DNA of 64,000 nucleotides from Gemmatales bacterium (GTDB lineage Bacteria; Planctomycetota; Planctomycetia; Gemmatales; Gemmataceae). Shown here in pieces: positions 54,170 through 62,504 of the stretch. The notes below the pieces were generated by a model. The model saw only the letters and a program-made list of their open reading frames with translations. It made no database searches and had not been told where the DNA came from. Made by a program: the position numbers and the translations under genes. Location: the NCBI GenBank assembly GCA_026004675.1, contig BPJP01000003.1, positions 62,001-126,000 on the forward strand. Reading direction: 5' to 3'. Every line of letters starts with the position of its first letter. Position 1 is the stretch's first letter.

Positions 54170-54499
54170 ATGAGTCACGAAAGCATCACGTTGCCGAGAA
54201 CGAAAGAAAAACAAAAGGAAAAACTAAAAAAACAACCCCCTTATCATGTCATTCTGCTAAATGACGACGACCATACTTATGATTACGTTATCCGCATGCT
54301 GAAAGTGCTGTTTGGCTATCCCGAAGAAAAGGGATTTCAGATGGCGAAAACGGTTGATACCACCGGTCGCGTCATCGTCGATACGACGACGCTGGAGCGT
54401 GCCGAACTGAAACGCGATCAGATTCATGCCTTCGGGCCGGATCCGTTGATCGCACGTTGCAAAGGTTCGATGTCGGCGATCATTGAGCCAGCGGAATAG
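54170..54499 (+). CDS. clpS: ATP-dependent Clp protease adaptor ClpS
   Basis: A 109-residue N-recognin adaptor that hands substrates with N-degrons to ClpA/ClpC. The core is seen in PPYHVILLNDDDHTYDYVIR (N-degron pocket Asn-Asp-Asp), then MLKVLFGYPEEKGFQMAKTV and TTLERAELKRDQI. It has a longer Lys-rich N-terminus. ATG 54170 follows AAAAAGGAGGAGGGTC, a strong ribosome site. No clpA or clpC is in the window. Confidence 0.9.
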   Translation: MSHESITLPRTKEKQKEKLKKQPPYHVILLNDDDHTYDYVIRMLKVLFGYPEEKGFQMAKTVDTTGRVIVDTTTLERAELKRDQIHAFGPDPLIARCKGSMSAIIEPAE

Positions 54500-55012
54500 T
54501 TGAAAACATAGCGGCGGTCGTGGTATCAATGACACAGTCGGCCGCCGCGTGATAATCAATTTTGAGGCGAGCAAAAATTTGTTGTAAATTGGGCAACAGA
54601 TTGTTGCAATTCGTCGCCGAAGCGATTAAAAATCGAATATCACATGGCGGGAACCCAGCGCGGGGGGACGCCGCAAATCAGTAAGGACGGCGCAGACTTT
54701 TACGAATTGTGCAGATCGACAGCCGCAACAGAAAACACGATTTCACCAGAGCACGTTGGTTGCAAAAAAAGCCAAGCAACTTGTTGCGGACGCAGATTCG
54801 ATATGCTAAAAGATTCGTGGACTGGTTGGGCCCGACGCGCTGTCTCAGGAAGAGACCCGTACCAATCAGAAGCACATCCGTAGAGGAAGACGGTCCCGCA
54901 CATTGGAATTGGGCAACGAGTGGTTTTGTCAGGGTTGCCTGGCAAACTACCCTGTGATTCGGACCGGAGCCGTTTCCGGGCCTGTAGCAACGTTCTTTAG
55001 AGGTCATTGAAG
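54500..55012. other. 513-bp intergenic region between clpS and the vWA gene
   Basis: No coding gene is supported; the short frames inside have neither ribosome sites nor family motifs. A stem with 10-base arms (GCGGCGGTCG and CGGCCGCCGC, one G-T wobble, 18-base loop) lies at 54511-54548. The rest, including the AT-rich stretch 54555-54640, probably holds the promoter of the vWA-to-kinase cluster. No tRNA or riboswitch could be recognised. Confidence 0.55.
54511..54548 (+). terminator. Candidate terminator after clpS
   Basis: A 10-bp GC-rich stem with one G-T wobble and an 18-base loop starts 12 bases after the clpS stop. Only a short AATTTTG tract follows 10 bases on, so it is either a weak intrinsic terminator or a 3'-end stabilising hairpin. 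Confidence 0.4.
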
Positions 55013-56290
55013 ATGCCGGCCAAAATTCACATCGAACGTATGATGCACCGCAGTAGTATTGCGGTCAAAGGCGAGTCCGCTGCCAGCTACGCGCTGATCA
55101 AGCTGATCCCCGCAGGGGGAGGCGGTGGCTCGGTCGGACTGAACCTGGCTCTCGTGCTGGATGTCAGCGGTTCCATGTATGAGGAAGACGGCACGGGCAT
55201 TCCGAGGCTGAAACGCATCCAGGATGCCGCCAAAGCTGCTATCGCCAAACTCAAGCCAACCGATACGATGGCGATCGTGGCTTTTGCCCACAACGCCCAA
55301 TGCGTTCTTCCATCGACGCCTCTTTCGGAAAGAGCGAAGCTGGAAGAAGTGATCGACTCGATCGACATGTTTGATGTGGACCCGGGCGGAACAGCGATGA
55401 ATGAAGGGATGCAACTCGGCATCCAGGAAGTCGAAAAAGGCGCGGGGGGCGGCCGACTCAATCAGGTGGTCGTGCTGACCGACGGCGAAACGTCCGGCGA
55501 ACAGATGTGCCGGCAATTGGCCCGGGAAGCCCTCAAAAAGAAAATTCATCTCACTCTCATGGGCGTCGGTACCGAGTGGAACTCCAGCTTGATCAAGGAT
55601 CTCGCTAAGGAGAGCGAAGGCAAGTGGTACTACATCGATGTGAACGAAAAAGAAGAAGCCCAGAGGGTGTTTTTGGAGGAGTTCGAATCGCTCGCCTCGG
55701 CTGGTTTCCTCGATGTGGAAATGCATTTACGGCCAGTCAAGGATGTGAAGATCAAACGCGTGCGCATGGTCGTGCCGGAAATCAAGCCCATCAATCTCGA
55801 AGAACCGGAAGAACGCCACTTGGTCGCTCATCTCGGTACGCTGGAACGTGACAAGCCCAGACGCTATATTCTCGACCTGACACTGCCCAAGCGTCCTGAC
55901 GGCAAATACGTCATCGCTCAGCTCGAGGTGACTTGGGATCCGGGCAATGGCACACGCGAAAGCAGCGGCATGGTGCCGTTGGAGATGACCTACACTGCGG
56001 CCAAGCACGGCTATATCAACGCCGAGGTGGCACGTCATATCGACGAAGTGCAGATTTTTGAACTGAACGACGATCTGCAAAGAGCGATCAACCAGGATAA
56101 CCAGGCAGAAGTTCAGCGCGTTGCCGAGCAGATTGCCAAGAAGGGCGACCTGATGGGACCGAGGGCGGCAAAGAAGACGATGCTCGCCAAACAGGTCCTG
56201 CAAGAGTTGAACGTCGGAGGCCGCGTGTCGAAAAAGACGCAATTGGCGGTCGACGACGCCGCTCGTGATGCGATGGAGTTGCCCAGTTAG
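55013..56290 (+). CDS. vWA domain protein heading the FHA/kinase cluster
   Basis: A 425-residue cytoplasmic protein. After a short strand region (IAVKGESAASYALIKLIPAG) comes a vWA domain (about 40-230) with full MIDAS: DVSGSMYEED, the Thr in PGGTAMNEG and VLTDGETSGE. A beta-sandwich region (about 235-345) and a C-terminal helical part (EVQIFELNDDLQRAINQDNQ) follow. It resembles cytoplasmic vWA proteins found next to FHA and kinase genes in planctomycetes and cyanobacteria. ATG 55013 is preferred to the TTG at 55007 (AGAGG upstream). It is the first gene of a run of co-directional signalling genes. Confidence 0.88.
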   Translation: MPAKIHIERMMHRSSIAVKGESAASYALIKLIPAGGGGGSVGLNLALVLDVSGSMYEEDGTGIPRLKRIQDAAKAAIAKLKPTDTMAIVAFAHNAQCVLPSTPLSERAKLEEVIDSIDMFDVDPGGTAMNEGMQLGIQEVEKGAGGGRLNQVVVLTDGETSGEQMCRQLAREALKKKIHLTLMGVGTEWNSSLIKDLAKESEGKWYYIDVNEKEEAQRVFLEEFESLASAGFLDVEMHLRPVKDVKIKRVRMVVPEIKPINLEEPEERHLVAHLGTLERDKPRRYILDLTLPKRPDGKYVIAQLEVTWDPGNGTRESSGMVPLEMTYTAAKHGYINAEVARHIDEVQIFELNDDLQRAINQDNQAEVQRVAEQIAKKGDLMGPRAAKKTMLAKQVLQELNVGGRVSKKTQLAVDDAARDAMELPS

Positions 56291-56355
56291 TTTTGAATCG
56301 TGCGAGGGTTCTTTAGTGAACGCGGCATTTGTAGCAGCCGGAGGATTTTACAACC

Positions 56356-57012
56356 ATGATTAAGTGTCCTTACTGTGGATTTGACAACGAAGACGGCGCC
56401 CTGTTCTGTGAGCAGTGCAAGTCGGATTTGGGCGGCGTCGAGGAGGCTCCCGTTGAAGCGGCTCCTGTGGAGGCGGTCGAAGCGGCTCCAGTCGAGGCGG
56501 CTCCAGTGGAAGCGGCGCCGGCGGAAGCGATGGCTTTCGAAGCAGCTCCCGTGGAGGCGGTCGAAGCGGCTCCCGTCGAGGCGGCTCCAGTCGAAGCGGC
56601 TCCCGCTGAGCCGGCACCTGCTGCCGCGGCTCCTGCGCCAGCCGCCGCTCCTGCCCCTGCTGATGGCGAAGGCCCAACCCTGCCTGAAGGCGCACAGCCC
56701 AAACTCGTGGTCATCCGAGGTCTGAAAATCAACACGGAATACCCGATCTACGAAGGGCATAACTTTATCGGTCGAGCCGATGAAAAACCCGTCGACATCG
56801 ACCTCGAAGACCAAGAGCCTCCGGATCGTATCTGGTCGTCCCGACAGCATGCCTTCATCACTTACGAAAATGGCAGGCTGGTCATCGAGGACCTGAACAG
56901 TTCCAACGGGACTTTTGTGAATCGGGCGCGCATTTACCCCGGACAAAAGTGTCCGCTGAATGTCAATGATGTCATTCAGATTGGAACAGTCCAATTGAAG
57001 GTGAAGATCTAG
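56356..57012 (+). CDS. Zinc-ribbon FHA protein with VEAAP repeats
   Basis: A 218-residue protein. A zinc ribbon is at 3-20 (CPYCGFDNEDGALFCEQC). A low-complexity region of VEAAPVEA repeats and Ala/Pro tracts follows (residues about 30-110). The FHA domain is at about 115-218 (YEGHNFIGRADEKPVDI, SSRQHAFITYE, EDLNSSNGTFVN, LNVNDVIQIGTVQLKV). The FHA contact residues Arg, Ser, His and Asn are all present. ATG 56356 has GGAGGATTTTACAACC upstream. It sits 65 bases after the vWA gene. Confidence 0.9.
   Translation: MIKCPYCGFDNEDGALFCEQCKSDLGGVEEAPVEAAPVEAVEAAPVEAAPVEAAPAEAMAFEAAPVEAVEAAPVEAAPVEAAPAEPAPAAAAPAPAAAPAPADGEGPTLPEGAQPKLVVIRGLKINTEYPIYEGHNFIGRADEKPVDIDLEDQEPPDRIWSSRQHAFITYENGRLVIEDLNSSNGTFVNRARIYPGQKCPLNVNDVIQIGTVQLKVKI
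56441..56630 (+). repeat. In-gene Ala/Val/Glu repeat
   Basis: A 15- to 30-base repeating pattern (variants of GTCGAGGCGGCTCCA) encodes VEAAPVEAVEAAPVEA-type units. Near-identical stretches such as GTGGAGGCGGTCGAAGCGGC recur, so recent slippage is likely. It forms a flexible linker between the zinc ribbon and the FHA domain. Confidence 0.75.
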
Positions 57013-57161
57013 GCAGCAACTTCTTGTTGTGAATGGAATCGCACAAGAAGGTGGCTGGTTTGAAGGCTCGTAAACGGAAAGAGCTCCGTGCGAAGGAAGG
57101 TTCCCTGTCCGATCTGGGAAGAAGGAGCAGACTTGGCGTTCGTTTCATAAAGGAGCGAGTC

Positions 57162-58853
57162 ATGGCTCAGGTGTGCAGCCGATGTTCCAAGGCAAATCCC
57201 GATGAAGCAGCCTATTGCTATTACGATGGTGCCGTCTTGGGAGGAAATGGAGCCAACGGCGGCGGCCCTGTGAACATCGGTGCACAGCCGTTCCCAAGCC
57301 AATTCGTCTTCCCCACGGGCCAGGTTTGCCGCAACTTCGACCAGCTGGCGTTGGCTTGCCAGCAGAACTGGAAGGCAGCGCTGGAAGTGTTGCAACAGGG
57401 ATATCTGGAAAGCTTTTTGGGGAGCATGGGGAGGTCGGATCTGGCCGCGGCCGCCAAGGAAGCGGCCCGGTTTCCCGACCGGGATCGCGGGCTGGACCAG
57501 TTTCTCGCCCAGCTTCCCAGCGATGCCGTCAAGCCTCCCAAACTGGCAGTCGAACCGACTGAAATTAACCTGGGTCAGCTCAAAGTCGGCGAAGATCGGA
57601 CGCTGCAGATCGACTTGCGCAACCAGGGGATGCGTCTGGTTTACGGCTCGATCAGCGTGGTCGATTGCGTCTGGCTGGCCGTCGGCGAAGGGAAGGGCGG
57701 GCGACAAAAGTTGTTCCAGTTCGGCGACAGCCTGACCATCCCATTGCGCGTTCGAGGCAAGCAACTCCGCGCCAGCCACAAGCCGCTTGTCGGCAAGCTG
57801 TCCATCGAGTCCAATGCTGGCAACGTGGAGATCACGGTCCGCGCCGAGGTCCCAGTGAAGCCGTATCCGGATGGGGTCTTCGCTGGCGCCAAAAGTCCTC
57901 GTCAAATCGCTGAAAAAGCCAAGGAGAAGCCGAAGGAAGCAGCGGTCCTTTTTGAAAAGGGCGCGGTCGCCAAGTGGTACCGGGAAAACGGCTGGGCCTA
58001 TCCGGTGCTAGGGCCTAGTGCTTCCGGATTGGGGGCTGTGCAACAATTCTTCGAAGCGCTCGGTTTGACCCCGCCTCCTAAAGTGGGCATCAACAAGAAA
58101 GCGATCGCGCTGCGCGGTCCGGCGGGAGGCAAAGTCCAGGATGTCATCGAAGTCAAGGCGATGGAGAAACGCCCTGTCTACGCGCACGCTCGCTGCGACC
58201 AGCCTTGGGTCGATGTCAGCAAAGTTGAGCTTAACGGCCGCGTGGCGACGATTCCCGTCGTCATCAAGCAGATTCCCAACTCTCCCGGACAAACACTCAA
58301 GGCCACGATCGCCATAAGGTCGAACGGCAACCAGCGCTTCAAGATTCCGCTTACGCTTCAGGTTGGCGGCGGTGGTGGTGGTGCCTTTGACTTCACCACT
58401 CCAGGTGTGGCCACAGGCAAAGAAACCGTGCAAATGCAGGGGCCGATCGTCGCGGGCGCTCCCATGCTGTCTTTGGCGCGGCGCAAACCGCCCAGCAAAA
58501 AGCACCTGCTGCCCGCTCTGGCGCTGTTCCTGGCCTTGCTCGGCGTCGTGATCTTCGACTTTGTCAAACCTGCCGGGGTTGGCGCCGGGGGTGGGGGCAC
58601 GCCGATTTTTGGCGAAGGGAAAAAGATCGATTTTTCGGATTTCGATCCCAACCCAATCATCAGCGTCAGTTTCGACGACCGGGAACGTTTCGGAATCACA
58701 ATGTTGCTGGAGAAGGATCCGCGTAACCCGAAAGAGGCGAAGAAGCTAACGTACCATCCAAAGGGAGATACAAATAACACTTGCATTATCATCGACGGAT
58801 ACGAATACCGTTTTGGTGAAGGTGCCGGCACTTGGGGCGCGCGATACCGATAA
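57162..58853 (+). CDS. Zinc-ribbon/Ig-like/transmembrane protein, N-terminal part (probably frameshifted)
   Basis: A 563-residue frame. It starts with a short zinc-ribbon-like motif (CSRCSKANPDEAAYCYYDG, the last pair incomplete). A helical region follows, then Ig-like beta-sandwich domains (LAVEPTEINLGQLKVGEDRT, then IDLRNQG, at about 150-245; VGINKKAIALRGPAGG at about 300-395, BACON/HYDIN-like). A TM helix (about 450-470, LLPALALFLALLGVVIFDF) precedes an extracytoplasmic domain. ATG 57162 has AAAGGAGCGAGTC upstream. The frame stops at 58851-58853, while a conserved-looking domain continues in the next frame (58813-59862). One extra base around 58833-58842 would explain this. Confidence 0.82.
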   Translation: MAQVCSRCSKANPDEAAYCYYDGAVLGGNGANGGGPVNIGAQPFPSQFVFPTGQVCRNFDQLALACQQNWKAALEVLQQGYLESFLGSMGRSDLAAAAKEAARFPDRDRGLDQFLAQLPSDAVKPPKLAVEPTEINLGQLKVGEDRTLQIDLRNQGMRLVYGSISVVDCVWLAVGEGKGGRQKLFQFGDSLTIPLRVRGKQLRASHKPLVGKLSIESNAGNVEITVRAEVPVKPYPDGVFAGAKSPRQIAEKAKEKPKEAAVLFEKGAVAKWYRENGWAYPVLGPSASGLGAVQQFFEALGLTPPPKVGINKKAIALRGPAGGKVQDVIEVKAMEKRPVYAHARCDQPWVDVSKVELNGRVATIPVVIKQIPNSPGQTLKATIAIRSNGNQRFKIPLTLQVGGGGGGAFDFTTPGVATGKETVQMQGPIVAGAPMLSLARRKPPSKKHLLPALALFLALLGVVIFDFVKPAGVGAGGGGTPIFGEGKKIDFSDFDPNPIISVSFDDRERFGITMLLEKDPRNPKEAKKLTYHPKGDTNNTCIIIDGYEYRFGEGAGTWGARYR

Positions 58854-59862
58854 TGAATTCATCAACGTCGAACCGAAGATGAAAAATCGCGTGATCAAAC
58901 GCCTGGAGGTAATTGCCAATAGAAAATGGGTGTCGCGATGGAAGTATCCGCGAAACGTCTACGTCACCCAGACCGTCATGGTCGTTCCGAACACGGATAC
59001 CAAAAAGCTGGATACCTGCTTGATTCACTATACGGTCGATAACAAGGACACGTCGCCACATGATGTGGGCTTGCGGATCATGCTGGATACCTATATTGGT
59101 GCCAATGACGGCGTGCCTTTTACGCTGGCCGGCACACCCGGCTTGATGAACACAAAAATCGATATCCAGAATTCCAAGGACATCCCAGACTTCATCCAAG
59201 CGCTCGAAAATCCGGATATTTCCAATCCAGGCACGGTGGCCGTCATGGTATTGAAGTTACCCAAGGATATTCGCCTCAATCCAGGTGATCCGCCCCTCGA
59301 GCCGGTCTCCCGTCTGGTCATTTCGCGCTGGCCAGGTAATCCCGATGTCAATTATGACTACACAAAACCTTTTGCAGGTAATGAGCCCAAATTCTGGGAC
59401 ATGAACGATCTGAGTCGCGGAAAAAACCCTGACTCTTGCGTCGCCGTCTTTTGGGACAAAATGCGCATGCCGCCCAAAACGCGGCGGGCCATGGCCGTAA
59501 CCTATGGATTGGGAAAGGTCTTTGGCATCGACCAGTCTGGTGGCGGGTTGGGGTTGACCTACCGTCCGAATCCGACACCGGGCGGCGAATTTTCGGTTAC
59601 CGCGTACATCCGCGATGCTCGTGCTGGCCAGGAGGTGAACCTCGTGTTGCCTGACAAGATGTCGTTCGTCGGCAAATATACATCCACCCAAAGAATAGCA
59701 AGCACTTCCAAGTTGAGCCAGCTTTCCTGGCGTGTTCAGGTGGCCAAGGATGCCGAGGATGGCGAATACGAAATCCGCGCCGAATCGGGCGGCAGTACTG
59801 CGAAAGTCAACGTACGAGTGCTTCCAAGTGGTGGTGGCGGCTTGTTCGAATTCAATCGTTGA
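58813..59862 (+). CDS. C-terminal extracytoplasmic part of the 57-60 kb protein
   Basis: The frame opens at TTG 58813 but has no ribosome site and overlaps the end of the preceding frame. Its real content starts at GARDTDNEFI near 58840. It continues the extracytoplasmic domain after NTCIIIDGYEYRFGEG of the previous frame, with KYPRNVYVTQTVMVVPN, IMLDTYIGANDGVPFTLAG, a long beta-rich stretch and a C-terminal Ig-like domain (SWRVQVAKDAEDGEYEIRA). I interpret it as the rest of one membrane protein of about 900 residues. A separately translated subunit is possible but less likely. Confidence 0.75.
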   Translation: MVKVPALGARDTDNEFINVEPKMKNRVIKRLEVIANRKWVSRWKYPRNVYVTQTVMVVPNTDTKKLDTCLIHYTVDNKDTSPHDVGLRIMLDTYIGANDGVPFTLAGTPGLMNTKIDIQNSKDIPDFIQALENPDISNPGTVAVMVLKLPKDIRLNPGDPPLEPVSRLVISRWPGNPDVNYDYTKPFAGNEPKFWDMNDLSRGKNPDSCVAVFWDKMRMPPKTRRAMAVTYGLGKVFGIDQSGGGLGLTYRPNPTPGGEFSVTAYIRDARAGQEVNLVLPDKMSFVGKYTSTQRIASTSKLSQLSWRVQVAKDAEDGEYEIRAESGGSTAKVNVRVLPSGGGGLFEFNR

Positions 59863-59922
59863 TCGGCTGGAGAGCGGCGCCGGATTAGAAGGCTTGGCTC
59901 TCTCAAAGGAAAATAATGAACA

Positions 59923-60867
59923 ATGTCGTTCCGTAATTTTATTTACTACTGTGCGATCTGTGGCGGGTGGGCTGCTTTCGTCGCTTGGATTTTGATCGAA
60001 GTGATGGGCGTCTACTCCGGACGGATCAAGAGCGATACCGCCAAGACCGTTCTCACTAGCGCCCTCTTGGGCCTCTTTGTCGGCTCCACGATCGGCATGC
60101 TGGACGCATTGCTCAATTCGAACGGTTTTCAGCGTTTCGTCCGTGCTGGCATTTGCCTGGTGGTCGGCATGTTCGGCGGCATTTTGGGCGGGTTCGTCGG
60201 CCAAATCGTTTATGACATATCGAAGAATCCATTGTTTCAAATCGCCGGCTGGGCATTAGTAGGCATCACAATCGGCGCCTCGATAGCGGTCTTCGATCTG
60301 CAAAGAGCATTGCGGTCCCCGACGACATTCGGTCTGGCACGTCGCAAGCTCATCAATGGCATGATCGGCGGTACGGTCGGCGGAGTTTTGGGCGGAATCG
60401 CCTTTCACATTGTCGGCATGGGATTCGCCATGATTCCGAAGCTGGGATTGGGGAATCTCGATCCCAACACAATGATGAGCCCACGCGCCGTCGGCCTGGT
60501 CATCCTGGGTATGTGCATCGGGTTGTTGATCGGCACGGCCCAGGTAGTCCTCAAAGAGGCGTGGATCAAGGTTGAATCGGGCTTCCGGGCTGGCCGCGAG
60601 ATGATGCTGTCAAAGAAAGAAACCACCATTGGCCGGGCCGAAGGTACGGACATCCCGCTGTTCGGCGACATGGGTGTTGAAAAAATTCACGCGAAGATCG
60701 TCCTGCATCAGGGCAAGTACATGCTGGTGGAAAACGGCTCGCCTGCGGGCGGAACGTTCGTCAACGGCGAGCGGATCACCGGGCCAACGCCTTTGAAGAA
60801 CGGCGATCTGATTCAACTGGGACAAAAAAGCGCTCTTCGTTTTGGCGAGCGCCGCAAGAGCCATTGA
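59923..60867 (+). CDS. Multi-pass membrane protein with C-terminal FHA domain
   Basis: A 314-residue protein with about six TM helices between residues 5 and 215, rich in glycine-zipper motifs (LVVGMFGGILGGFVGQIV, MIGGTVGGVLGGIAFHIVG, VILGMCIGLLIGTAQVV). A cytoplasmic FHA domain follows at about 225-314 (KKETTIGRAEGTDIPL, EKIHAKIVLH, GGTFVNGERI, LKNGDLIQLGQKS). This FHA has Lys-Ile-His rather than Ser-x-x-His in the binding loop. It is a candidate for tethering the soluble kinase and phosphatase of the cluster to the membrane. ATG 59923 has AAAGGAAAAT upstream. Confidence 0.88.
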   Translation: MSFRNFIYYCAICGGWAAFVAWILIEVMGVYSGRIKSDTAKTVLTSALLGLFVGSTIGMLDALLNSNGFQRFVRAGICLVVGMFGGILGGFVGQIVYDISKNPLFQIAGWALVGITIGASIAVFDLQRALRSPTTFGLARRKLINGMIGGTVGGVLGGIAFHIVGMGFAMIPKLGLGNLDPNTMMSPRAVGLVILGMCIGLLIGTAQVVLKEAWIKVESGFRAGREMMLSKKETTIGRAEGTDIPLFGDMGVEKIHAKIVLHQGKYMLVENGSPAGGTFVNGERITGPTPLKNGDLIQLGQKSALRFGERRKSH

Positions 60868-60998
60868 CCGGCCCGCTTGTTCTCCCGATCGGCGCTGGCG
60901 AGATCATTCGGGCGGCTTGAGTTGTTGGGTGGCCTCTCTGCCCATTCGGGGCAGAAGGTGTTAAAAGGGTTTCGTCCAAGCAACGAAACGAGTGTTCG

Positions 60999-62405
60999 AT
61001 GCCGCTTCAAGTCAAGTGTGTTCATTGCCAGGCCTTAGCGCAGGTGCCGGATTCGGCGGCCGGTAAACGCGTCAGGTGTCCACGCTGCAAGAAGGACTTC
61101 CAAGTCGCGGGTCGCCAGCCGGCTGCGGTCGCAGCCAGTGCTGCGAAAAGCGGAAGCTCCGAAGGCTCTATCGAGATGTTCGCTCCGGGAGCACCGACCG
61201 GCGGCGGCGAAACGCCGAGCGAATGCCCTGCCTGCAAATCGCCGTTGTTGCCCGGAGCCATCGCCTGCATGGATTGCGGCTTCTTGATTCAGGCGGAAGA
61301 AGATGCGGGTGACGAAGGGGCGCCGAATATCTGCACCAACCCGGCCTGCGGGGTCGCGAACCCGCCCGGGGAAAAGACTTGCCAGCGGTGCAACTCCCCA
61401 CTGCCCACGCCTCCGGGCACCATGATCAACAACCGCTACCGCATCGAAAAGCAACTGGCGGTGGGCGGTTTCGGAGCCGTCTATTTGGCTACCGACACCA
61501 AGAACAACAATAACCAGGTGGCCATCAAAGACATGCTCTGCGAGGATCCGCAGGAATTCAACATTCGGCTGAATTTCTTCCGCCGGGAAGCCGAGATCCT
61601 GCGCATGCTGGAAAAAGTGCCCATCGTGCCGCGCGTTTATGACTTCATTCAGGAAGGGCAACTCGCCCATCTGGTCCTTGAGTTCATCCGCGGCAAGGAC
61701 CTGCTCAAAATCATGGAGTCATCGAACAACAAGCCTTTCCCGATCGAACAAGTGATCGAATGGGGCAAGGCGGTTTGCGACGTTTTGACGACCATGCACA
61801 CTCAGTCGCCGCCCTTGATACACCGCGACTTGAAACCTGACAACATCATGCTGCTGGACGACCAACGATCGATCAAGATGATCGACTTTGGGACGGCTCG
61901 CGACTTGGGCCGTACACAGCGAACGCGAATGCAGGCCAAAACCCGCGTTTATACCGAAGGTTATGCTCCCCCCGAACAGATCATCGGCAAACCCGAGGCA
62001 CGCAGCGACCTGTTCGCCCTGGCCGGCACGCTCTATCACTTGGCCACGGGCAGAGCTCCGGAAGGATTCTATACCGCCCAGGAAATCGATGAAGAACTCA
62101 AGAAGCCGAATTGCTCGTACCCCAAGGAATATCGCTGGTTTTTCGAACTGATCAAGATCAACCTGGCAGAAGACGTCAACGATCGCTATTTCAGTGCCAA
62201 GGAAATCAAGCAGGATCTCGAACGCCGACAGGTCACCAAAGAAGTGCGGTGCTCCAAGTGCCAGACGATCAACAAGGTACGCGAGCCGTATTGTTCCAAG
62301 TGTGCGGCAGGGCTGACCGATCTGGCTGCCATGTGTACGCACTGCGGCAAGGCCAATCGCATGGGAAGCCGCTGCTGTATCTATTGTGGTAATCGTTTAC
62401 GCTAG
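60999..62405 (+). CDS. Ser/Thr protein kinase flanked by zinc ribbons
   Basis: A 468-residue cytoplasmic kinase. Three zinc-ribbon or zinc-finger-like units precede the kinase (CVHC...CPRC at 7-29; CPACKSPLLPGAIACMDC near 77; CTNPACGVANPPGEKTCQRC near 112). Two more follow it (CSKCQTINKVREPYCSKC near 424; CTHCGKANRMGSRCCIYC near 447). The kinase (about 147-415) has VGGFGAVYLA, the catalytic Lys in QVAIKDML, HRDLKPDNIMLL, MIDFGTARD and an APPEQ activation-segment end, so it should be active. No TM segment is present. It is followed by the pseudokinase-PP2C gene after a 99-base gap. Confidence 0.93.
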   Translation: MPLQVKCVHCQALAQVPDSAAGKRVRCPRCKKDFQVAGRQPAAVAASAAKSGSSEGSIEMFAPGAPTGGGETPSECPACKSPLLPGAIACMDCGFLIQAEEDAGDEGAPNICTNPACGVANPPGEKTCQRCNSPLPTPPGTMINNRYRIEKQLAVGGFGAVYLATDTKNNNNQVAIKDMLCEDPQEFNIRLNFFRREAEILRMLEKVPIVPRVYDFIQEGQLAHLVLEFIRGKDLLKIMESSNNKPFPIEQVIEWGKAVCDVLTTMHTQSPPLIHRDLKPDNIMLLDDQRSIKMIDFGTARDLGRTQRTRMQAKTRVYTEGYAPPEQIIGKPEARSDLFALAGTLYHLATGRAPEGFYTAQEIDEELKKPNCSYPKEYRWFFELIKINLAEDVNDRYFSAKEIKQDLERRQVTKEVRCSKCQTINKVREPYCSKCAAGLTDLAAMCTHCGKANRMGSRCCIYCGNRLR

Positions 62406-62504
62406 CGCGACCCTGGTCTTGAACCGCCGTGCCCTGTCGCACGTGCGGCCGAGGCAAGCGCGCCGCTGGGTCCGTTGTCAACTTCAACACGAGGAAGCGA
62501 ATTA

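Noticed and set aside
54511-55006. Possible tRNA or riboswitch in the clpS-vWA gap
   Set aside because: No cloverleaf, T-loop GGTTCGA motif or known aptamer pattern could be found; only a hairpin after clpS remains.
56441-56630. Minisatellite or mobile element
   Set aside because: The repeat is in frame inside a gene with a good start and encodes a flexible linker; no transposase or terminal repeats are present.
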